48,714 nucleotides of DNA, taken from NCBI GenBank assembly GCA_021201135.1, contig JAJQGT010000009.1, forward strand, positions 1 to 48,714, read 5' to 3'. This DNA comes from Oscillospiraceae bacterium (GTDB lineage: Bacteria; Bacillota; Clostridia; Oscillospirales; Ruminococcaceae). The position numbers and the translations under genes are program-made. This document shows, in pieces, positions 42,191 through 48,714 of this stretch. Numbering within the stretch: the stretch's first letter is position 1; each line of letters opens with the position of its first letter. Under the pieces are notes generated by a model that worked only from the letters and a program-made list of their open reading frames with translations, did no database searches and was not told the DNA's origin.

Positions 42191-43423
42191 TCAAAGACAC
42201 TTCGAAATACTTTCTTTCAACTCATCATAAACCAATCCATATTTATATCCAAGACGAGATTTATCAATCTTTTCAAATTGATCATAAGCTCGCATCAAAC
42301 ATTCAATAGCCAAATCCTCAAATTTCGGATTTTTTAGTGCATCCGTGACCTTTGAATCCTTTGTAAGATCTGCCGCATCATCACCAAGACTGCGAGAGAA
42401 AGTTATTAATTTTCCAAATTGATAATACGCAGATGCGCTGTACATATTGTTGACCTTTGAGAAAGCCTGGATATAACTATATGCCGCATCTCTTATGTAA
42501 TCCGACTTATTGGTTTCCATTTTAGCTCTAATCGAATATACCTGCCCAAGTTGATAATACGCTTCATTGTTATCATATTCAGAAGCAACCTTAAATGATT
42601 CCTCTGCACTGGTAAGAAGTCTTATGTCTAATATTTTAGCACCTTCATATTGCTGTAATGAAAGATGACCGTAATTCACAAATGCGTACACATCACCGTA
42701 ATCACAAGCTTTCATATAATTCTTTTCAGCTTCCATCAAATTCTCTTTAACACCACCTAGACCCTTTCTATAATAGATGGCGAGGCTATTGTTAGCTTTG
42801 CCAAAGCCTTTCTTATCCGATTCATTGTAGTACTTAACAGCTTTTTTATACCTTGCGTTATTATCGGTAAGCCGTCGAGCTGCTTTAATAAGGTCATTTT
42901 CATAATAGTATCCCATTTGCCAATTTGCAACCCCATGGTTATCTAAACCTTTTTTTATCATATATAAATAAATATCTGCGGCTTGTTCACGATTTTGCTC
43001 AAGGGCTATTTTCTTATCCTTTTCAATTCCACTACTATATAAATTTGCGAGGATAAGACTAGCAAGCTCACTCCCTTCTTCCTTTGCTTTCTCAAGATAC
43101 TTAATCTTCAGAGGTTCGTTCAAATTCTGAGTCAAAGACATCAGCAAATAAGCATCTCCCTTACCTACGCCAAACTCTGAAGACACTTTATTCGATTCAT
43201 GTAAACTATTATTTACGTCTTTTAATTCCTTATTCAAATAGTATAGCTTAACACAAATAGCACAGCACAACAAAGCAAGTACATCTATGACTACTGTATA
43301 TACTATTCTGCTTGCATCTTCCTGAAGAAAATTAATTGCATTACCAATAATGGTTGAAATTATAGTTGTAGCAATGAGGGAGGCAGCGATTTTAATACCT
43401 TTATAAATTTTATCCTTGTCCAT
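42191..43423 (-). CDS. Membrane-anchored Sel1-repeat protein
   Basis: A 410-aa protein with two hydrophobic segments near the N-terminus (about 9-30 and 38-58) and a cytoplasmic helical-repeat domain of Sel1/TPR type. Examples are ASLILANLYSSGIEKDKK, AVKYYNESDKKGFGKANNSL, AEKNYMKACDYGDVYAFVNY and NNEAYYQLGQVYSIRAK. The ATG at 43423 has AGGAAAG upstream. It lies 356 nt before the cyclase gene in the same direction and may be separately transcribed. It could act as a sensor or scaffold of the defence locus, or be unrelated cargo. Confidence 0.75.
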   Translation of the reverse strand: MDKDKIYKGIKIAASLIATTIISTIIGNAINFLQEDASRIVYTVVIDVLALLCCAICVKLYYLNKELKDVNNSLHESNKVSSEFGVGKGDAYLLMSLTQNLNEPLKIKYLEKAKEEGSELASLILANLYSSGIEKDKKIALEQNREQAADIYLYMIKKGLDNHGVANWQMGYYYENDLIKAARRLTDNNARYKKAVKYYNESDKKGFGKANNSLAIYYRKGLGGVKENLMEAEKNYMKACDYGDVYAFVNYGHLSLQQYEGAKILDIRLLTSAEESFKVASEYDNNEAYYQLGQVYSIRAKMETNKSDYIRDAAYSYIQAFSKVNNMYSASAYYQFGKLITFSRSLGDDAADLTKDSKVTDALKNPKFEDLAIECLMRAYDQFEKIDKSRLGYKYGLVYDELKESISKCL

Positions 43424-44442
43424 TATAATCTTTCTTTCCTTTATCACTTTATTTTTCGCACCAAGTCGAGCAAATGTATTCCCGTTGTAAATAATGCGAC
43501 CTCTGTTAGGTTTAAGACGCACTTATAAGCAATACACCAACTTCATCTGATCCGTATAACTTTATTTTATCATAAAGCGATAAAAAGTCAACAGAATTTC
43601 GACAATTTTCTACTTGTTTTTTGTTTATAGACGGTTGTGTAAACTTGTATCCTGTCAAAATCGATCGCTACAGCTGTTTTCAGTTGTCAAAGCAGTTGAT
43701 AATCTTTATTTTATAATTCAGTAATATTTTTCTTTATCAAAAAATGGCGGTCGATTTTAATGGTCTATCTCTCATTTCATAGTTGAGTATAATAAGCTTC
43801 ATGTTTTGCTATTTCTCTTTATCTTTAGTTGGCTGTGGCTTTTTATCGCTTTTATCAATCGGTGGCATTATCGGGGTAGAACTATAAGAAATTTAAAAGC
43901 TGTACACATAATTAAATATAGGAATGAGAAAATTAAGCCTCTGAAAGAGACAATCAAGTCTCTTTCAAAGGCTTAATTAGAAACGTCTTTACTATAAATT
44001 TACTGCACGCTTCTCACTGTTATTTCCTAATGAATTCTTTATAAGCCCTTGCAAACATTCTGCAGTCCGAAACTCATCTATATTTTCTCTTTAAGAACAT
44101 TAGAAATATTCTCTTTCAATTTCTCGTACATATTTTTACACTCTAAGCATCATGCCTTTTTGAACCTTCGTTATGTATTCTTCCTTTCAGTTTAAGTCCA
44201 CCAACCACTTCGGCATGGATAGACTATCATGTAAATATACTTTCCTTCGTCTCACAAACGCCTCATTGCAATTTGAAGGATAATATCGCCAGATACAATA
44301 GCTTTGTCAACAATCAAGGAGACTTTACAATACGCTTCAACATACTTTCTCATTTTAACGTATACTATGAAATTTGAATTTAAGTTGCATAACAATATTT
44401 GCCGCCGCTAATTTTAATGATGACATATTTTTCTGAATTAAG
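43424..44442. other. 1-kb AT-rich stretch without a convincing gene
   Basis: No ORF of useful length or with a ribosome site was found. Short decayed coding-like pieces occur on the minus strand (for example a 33-codon frame beginning MRKYVEAYCKVSLIVDKAIV near 44265-44365). A very strong inverted repeat is at 43931-43978 (arms AATTAAGCCT-TGAAAGAGAC). The stretch separates the defence locus from the polysaccharide cluster and is probably an old junction. Confidence 0.5.
43931..43978. repeat. Long inverted repeat / hairpin
   Basis: Arms AATTAAGCCT and AGGCTTAATT plus TGAAAGAGAC and GTCTCTTTCA, with one mismatched pair and a 6-nt loop. It could be a terminator or a miniature mobile repeat. Its GAAAGAGAC core is shared with the hairpin at 42007-42044. 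Confidence 0.6.
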
Positions 44443-45429
44443 TCAATTCGAACGAAAATGACGTGATATACCAGCAATAAAGCCTAAACATTTTTCGACA
44501 AAGGCATACAATATATGACATTTCCGCCGTAAAAAATTCACGCATGAAAACGTTCTGGACTCCAATAACTCTGCAGTCACTGGATCAGCAATAACATACC
44601 TAGCACATCGGAATGCCGCCTTAGGATTATCTAAAATACCTTGAAGATTTGCAGGATACTCATCATCCAAGGCGTGTCTCAACAAGTCTACGTCAGAAAG
44701 ATCATAAGGAACCTCTCCCGCCTTGTTGCTTGCAAAGTAGTGAATGACAATCGCCCGATTAACAAACTGTAATCCCGTACCATACCGCCTGATTTGACAG
44801 TTAAATATTCCGTCCAATTCATGGATGACTCCACCCATTCTGAAATTTACTTCATTGAGTGAAGTCTGATCAAACGTTTTGCCATAAGCCAACGTTTCCT
44901 TCCAAAGCGCATGCCACTGCTCGAAAAACTCCTTTGATTTTTCGGACTTCCTGACATACATAAATCCACTGTTAAAGTGTTTATCATCATAGGCAACATG
45001 AAATCCACATTTTTTTGCTCGTCTTAACATCCCCGCTGACGGAGGATATTCACTCAGTTGCTTATGTAGATCGAGAACAGCCGCTACATCGTAGTCTCCT
45101 TTAGCCTGCTCAACATCGCCACATACAATAGTATCCCCATCAATAAAAACAAAATCGTTATCGACATATTGGTACATAGACGTTTTCAGAAATCTAGAAC
45201 GATTTCGGTTATCCAACTCATCAGGAACATCAACCTTAATAATTTTATCAGCAACTCTGCATATCCTTGCCCGTCGTCCTGTCAGGGTATCCATCGTTGA
45301 CTGATCAACAAGAACTATTACCCCCCCCACACCAGATGAAGCTTTTTTCAACGATTCAATAGATAAAATAGTCTGTTCCAGATAAGTATCTTTCTCATCA
45401 CTTACCAGGACATACAGTGCATTCAACAA
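44443..45429 (-). CDS. Glycosyltransferase of the surface-polysaccharide cluster
   Basis: A 328-aa GT-A-type nucleotide-sugar transferase. It has a VLVSDEKDTYLEQTILSIES start, the metal-binding DGD in VFIDGDTIVCGD near residue 97, and acceptor-side motifs KHFNSGFMYVRKS and FDQTSLN resembling GT8-like enzymes. A basic hydrophobic C-terminus may contact the membrane. The start is a TTG (45429), supported by GGAGG 8 nt upstream and the lack of an in-frame ATG. A run of 8 G (8 C on plus, 45321-45328) lies near codon 36 and could mediate slippage. Confidence 0.82.
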   Translation of the reverse strand: MLNALYVLVSDEKDTYLEQTILSIESLKKASSGVGGVIVLVDQSTMDTLTGRRARICRVADKIIKVDVPDELDNRNRSRFLKTSMYQYVDNDFVFIDGDTIVCGDVEQAKGDYDVAAVLDLHKQLSEYPPSAGMLRRAKKCGFHVAYDDKHFNSGFMYVRKSEKSKEFFEQWHALWKETLAYGKTFDQTSLNEVNFRMGGVIHELDGIFNCQIRRYGTGLQFVNRAIVIHYFASNKAGEVPYDLSDVDLLRHALDDEYPANLQGILDNPKAAFRCARYVIADPVTAELLESRTFSCVNFLRRKCHILYAFVEKCLGFIAGISRHFRSN

Positions 45430-45619
45430 TTAATTTTCCTCCAAATCTGCTGTCAGAAGGCTGTAATCATGCATAGTTGATTTAGCTTATTAGCCATTCC
45501 AACGTTTATTTTGTCTTTATTTTTTGAACACATGCCAGTGATATGTGGAAAGGAAACGGCAAAATACAAAGGCGAAACTTTGAAATCATAGTATCTCTTT
45601 TGTCTGATATAATCCTAAA

Positions 45620-47200
45620 TCACTCAATCACAACAAACCGTGGTGTCGTAACATACTCAATTTCAATTTCTTCTTTATACTTTTTAAGGACTTCTGTCAT
45701 ACCTTCATTCATAGCTTCAAACACAGCTTTTTTAGTATAAAAAGTCATCTTTTCATCAGCGAAGTTCTGATTTGGGTCTGTAGAATATCCATCAATTCCG
45801 GCAATATAAACTTTTCTCGCTCCAAGTTGCATCAGAAACTTCACAAGCATCATCCCTGCATTATCTCTTACAGCATTATTATCATTCAAGAGAGTCTTGT
45901 AATTTGTCTGAAGGTAAACGTCTACCGCAGGAATATTCGAAGTGACAATGCACTTATCACGCTTAGAAGTATCTAACTCTCGGAAACGCCGCAAATTACT
46001 AAGGAATATGTAGTCTGTATCAAGTTCTGCATAATCGAAATTAATGCTTATAGATACGTCTGCGTCATACCTTGCGCACTGCACAATTTTTTCTTTTTCT
46101 TCTACTATGCTCCTACCGGGAGCAATGATAAGGACCGATTTCCCATATACCATTTCTTTCAAATCAGTCAAATGAGTTTCATTCACCTTGCCAGTAGCCA
46201 TATATTTTATATATAAATCTTCAATATAATCTTTGTCATAACTTACACGCTTGTCATCATCCATCAAAGAAAAGATTTCATCCATACTCTGTGCTGTGAG
46301 GGTTTTCTTCGAATCAAGGTAACCGGCATAATTCGGATGAACATTATGCTTCGCCGATAAGTAGTTGGGCAGAGAATATCCCCACGGATTTCTCTGGTAA
46401 AATCCGCTTAGGATTTCATCTATTATTGTAAGAAGCGGCTTAAGCTCATACTTCCCGTCAGCGTTCTCGTTAAGATATTCCAAAAACAGCTCTGTGTTCA
46501 GATTGCCTGCTCCACGACCCATTCCATAAACGGAGGAGTCAATAATCAAATCTCTGTCAGTATTGATATGCACAAGTGCCTGTGCGTTTGAGTATGCAAG
46601 CTGCATGTTGTTGTGTGAATGGAAACCGATTTTTATGGTGTCCTTAAGATTATGCTCGACCATATAGAAGAGCCTGGTCAAATCCTTCTTCTTCATCATT
46701 CCGAAGCTGTCAACTATATAGAATGCATATGGCTCTACTTCGTTTACACAGCGGATCAGTTCAAGGAATTCCTCATCTGTATAACTGACAGAAACCATCG
46801 CCTGCACGAATACCTTATAGCCCTTTTCTTTTACAATACGGCAATCTTCCAAACCGCCAAGCATGTCCTTCTTATGAAAAGCAACGCGAAGACCATCAAT
46901 CGAACTTCCGTCGTACACCGGCAAGTCTTCCGGCACAAACTTCCCATGATCGGCAAGCATGACAAAAATCTTGCCATCTCTCTTTTCAGGAATAATCTTT
47001 GCAACCTGGTCAAGAGACGTAAACCTTGTATGGTCTTTGTCATATGTAACTGTATTCATAAAGAAGCCACACTCGATGATGTCGATGTTGGCCTCCATCA
47101 GACCGGCGACTATTTTCTTTTCATTTTCGAATCCGAAGTGGCAGTCGTTACAGTAGCCACCATCCCGGAGGGTACAGTCCAATGCCTGTATGTGTTTCAT
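45620..47200 (-). CDS. Aldolase-domain protein with C-terminal extension
   Basis: A 526-aa protein. The N-terminal DRE-TIM aldolase domain (about 1-280) has LDCTLRDGGYCND, GFHSHNNMQLAYSNA with metal His residues, and YGMGRGAGNLNTELF, as in HMG-CoA lyase and 4-hydroxy-2-oxovalerate aldolase. The C-terminal part (about 360-526) has KSVLIIAPGRSIVEE and QLGARKVYIAGIDGYSTD, resembling DUF115-like folds found in glycan loci. The gene sits 15 nt after the cytidylyltransferase stop. It may make or modify an unusual keto-acid sugar; the substrate is unknown. Confidence 0.8.
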   Translation of the reverse strand: MKHIQALDCTLRDGGYCNDCHFGFENEKKIVAGLMEANIDIIECGFFMNTVTYDKDHTRFTSLDQVAKIIPEKRDGKIFVMLADHGKFVPEDLPVYDGSSIDGLRVAFHKKDMLGGLEDCRIVKEKGYKVFVQAMVSVSYTDEEFLELIRCVNEVEPYAFYIVDSFGMMKKKDLTRLFYMVEHNLKDTIKIGFHSHNNMQLAYSNAQALVHINTDRDLIIDSSVYGMGRGAGNLNTELFLEYLNENADGKYELKPLLTIIDEILSGFYQRNPWGYSLPNYLSAKHNVHPNYAGYLDSKKTLTAQSMDEIFSLMDDDKRVSYDKDYIEDLYIKYMATGKVNETHLTDLKEMVYGKSVLIIAPGRSIVEEKEKIVQCARYDADVSISINFDYAELDTDYIFLSNLRRFRELDTSKRDKCIVTSNIPAVDVYLQTNYKTLLNDNNAVRDNAGMMLVKFLMQLGARKVYIAGIDGYSTDPNQNFADEKMTFYTKKAVFEAMNEGMTEVLKKYKEEIEIEYVTTPRFVVIE

Positions 47201-47215
47201 GCTGATTGGTCCTCT

Positions 47216-47980
47216 CTACCGATTGCTTATTTCCCCTGCTTCAATTTTGGAAGCAACAATAGCCCTTACTTTTTCAAGATCATTAGGAGTATCAACTGCT
47301 ACCGTTTCAGAATCTACTTCAATATACTGGACTTTGTAACCGTTTTCAATAAACCTCAAAATCTCTATATCTTCAACAGCTTCAACCTTAGCTTTGCCAT
47401 ATTTCATTCCGTAATCACAGTAAAACTGTAACGCTTCCGGCTTAAATCCGTAAACACATACCTGCTTGTAATAAGCATAGTCAAGACTCCCCTTCGGATA
47501 AGGTGCAGTTGCTCTGGTGAGGTATACTCCTATACCATCCTTGTTTGTAATAACCTTCGGTACTGTAAAATTCACTACGTCAATCGGATCTTTAATTTTT
47601 GTCATCAGATTGGAAATCTGCAAATCAGGATTTGTATAAAACGGAGTGATTGCCGCCTTAATTGTAGACGGTTCCAGCAAAGGCTCATCGCCTTGAATGT
47701 TCACAATCAAATCTGATGGGATTTTGCGAGCAACTTCGCCAATGCGGTCGGTACCCGTCTTGTGAGAATCAGAAGTCATAACAACTTCAACTCCAAGCGA
47801 TTGGCAGGTCTCAAAAATCTTGTCGTCATCCGTTGCTACATAAACAGCATCAAAATCTTCCACCTTTTTGCACTGCTGATATACCCACCAAATCATCGGC
47901 TTGCCACAGATATCCGCTAAAGGCTTTCCCGGAAAACGGGATGACTTGTAGCGTGCGGGAATTACTCCTATAATTTTCAT
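47216..47980 (-). CDS. kdsB: 3-deoxy-manno-octulosonate cytidylyltransferase-like enzyme
   Basis: A 254-aa CMP-sugar synthetase. Motifs: IGVIPARYKSSRFPGKPLAD, DRIGEVA and NIQGDEPLLEP, all standard for KdsB/KpsU. It activates Kdo or a related keto-sugar with CTP for transfer into a glycan. The ATG at 47980 is chosen for AAGGAG about 10 nt upstream; the open frame reaches 48061. In a Gram-positive context it serves capsule/EPS rather than lipid A. It is co-directional with the aldolase-domain protein. Confidence 0.9.
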   Translation of the reverse strand: MKIIGVIPARYKSSRFPGKPLADICGKPMIWWVYQQCKKVEDFDAVYVATDDDKIFETCQSLGVEVVMTSDSHKTGTDRIGEVARKIPSDLIVNIQGDEPLLEPSTIKAAITPFYTNPDLQISNLMTKIKDPIDVVNFTVPKVITNKDGIGVYLTRATAPYPKGSLDYAYYKQVCVYGFKPEALQFYCDYGMKYGKAKVEAVEDIEILRFIENGYKVQYIEVDSETVAVDTPNDLEKVRAIVASKIEAGEISNR

Positions 47981-48165
47981 AATACTATCTCTCCTTAATA
48001 TGTTACTTTTATTCTTTTTGCTAAAGAACTGTAAAAAGAACTGTAATATGAGGATCATCATTTTCTTCTGCTATCAATCTTTGAATAATTCTGAAGCCAT
48101 GGTTTCCTCCCCAAAAACCATGTCTTTTCTGAAGACCAAATTGGTTGCATCGATATAAATGTTCA

Positions 48166-48714
48166 CTACTTACCCACCTCATTATTTGTTGAATCTGAAT
48201 CTACATAATTTTTAAAAAAGTTCATGTACTGCTCTTTTATGTCAGTTGTATCTGAAGGACCAACAATGTAATCCATCATTTCTTGAGATATTTCTAAATT
48301 CTCATCTATCTTTGTTTTCAACTCATCCGCATCGGAAAATGATATCATCCGCAGTATTTCAAATTTATCCAACACGTCATCGCTATGCAAGTGGAAAGTC
48401 GGATGATTCATGTATATCAACTCAATGAACATACTGGATTGTCCAACTATAGTGAAATCAACCATTTGCGAGTACTCTTCTAATTTAATTCCTTTATCAA
48501 CAATTCCTGCACACAAATTTTTATCAACTATAGAGTCGTAGTGGGATGTCGGAACCACAGGGTGATATTTCAAATAAAACTTATATCCATAATTTTTTGC
48601 AAATTCAGTTGCAACTCGAATGAGATTTTGATTATCAATATCAAATGCTAAATTTCCCAGAATAACCCCAAAGGTTTTATTTCTATCTCTAGTTATCTTA
48701 GAATGGGATGTATT
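48166..48714 (-). CDS. Polysaccharide glycosyltransferase-like protein, partial
   Basis: The frame is open to the window edge, so the N-terminus is missing; 182 residues are visible. FGVILGNLAFDIDNQNLIRV, KFYLKYHP and MVDFTIVGQSSMFIELIYMN followed by HPTFHL look like the C-terminal Rossmann half of a GT-B enzyme of the capsule/polysialyl or CDP-glycerol transferase type (KYHP and E-x4-N-H-P patterns). It belongs to the same minus-strand polysaccharide cluster. The exact family is unresolved. Confidence 0.6.
   Translation of the reverse strand, partial: NTSHSKITRDRNKTFGVILGNLAFDIDNQNLIRVATEFAKNYGYKFYLKYHPVVPTSHYDSIVDKNLCAGIVDKGIKLEEYSQMVDFTIVGQSSMFIELIYMNHPTFHLHSDDVLDKFEILRMISFSDADELKTKIDENLEISQEMMDYIVGPSDTTDIKEQYMNFFKNYVDSDSTNNEVGK

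Noticed and set aside
1-48714. CRISPR array
   Set aside because: No regularly spaced direct repeats of 25-40 bp were seen, and no cas genes are present.

Overview
The window reads as a chromosomal segment of a gut-type Clostridia (Oscillospiraceae/Ruminococcaceae-like Firmicutes). Evidence is the DUF1385-prmC pair next to recA, strong AGGAGG ribosome sites, and many large serine recombinases of the Tn4451/TnpX type. It falls into three zones: a conserved core (1-8.7 kb, higher GC), a long accessory region (about 8.7-44.4 kb), and a surface-polysaccharide cluster that runs off the right edge (44.4-48.7 kb, AT-rich).

Core (minus strand): recA, prmC, a DUF1385 membrane protein, a two-component pair (sensor kinase and OmpR-type regulator), a large lipoprotein, a diacylglycerol-kinase-like lipid kinase, and an overlapping PqqD-like / S26-peptidase-like pair. 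Next comes a graveyard of fragments: a piece of an Rpn-like nuclease gene and the last residues of an undecaprenyl-phosphate sugar transferase. The latter suggests that the accessory DNA interrupts a polysaccharide locus.

Accessory region: (i) 9.2-13.6 kb holds a decayed serine recombinase with three copies of an accessory domain. It lies inside an AbiE toxin-antitoxin operon, and the AbiEii toxin N-terminus is fused in frame to the recombinase. (ii) 13.9-15.2 kb has an XRE regulator and an Abi_2 abortive-infection protein. (iii) 15.4-18.35 kb and 29.03-37.8 kb are two halves of one older mobile element, with tandem serine recombinases, DUF6870, a candidate oriT, MobC, relaxase, PBECR4, YodL, TTRAP, a Y-family polymerase and YolD. 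(iv) Between these halves sits an inner, precisely bounded 10.68-kb mobilizable element (18354-29033). It carries an FtsX-type ABC transporter, two small secreted peptides, an XRE-TPR regulator, primase/helicase, a MobV relaxase and a broken serine integrase. It splits the outer element's recombinase exactly. Removing it at a shared TCGTT restores a 559-codon open frame with the canonical NLINEMYARD motif. (v) 37.9-43.4 kb is an AT-rich defence locus: a Pycsar-type nucleotide cyclase, a predicted E2-like conjugating protein, a PycTM membrane effector and a HEPN-like protein in one operon, with a Sel1-repeat membrane protein upstream.

The most unusual signals are the nested element that targets a recombinase gene, the Pycsar operon with an E2-like gene, a structured RNA of about 270 nt (33.1-33.4 kb) with a consensus promoter and two compensating hairpins, and a palindrome centred between two divergent promoters in a peptide/ABC/XRE-TPR module. 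All similarity calls come from reading the sequence; no database search was run.
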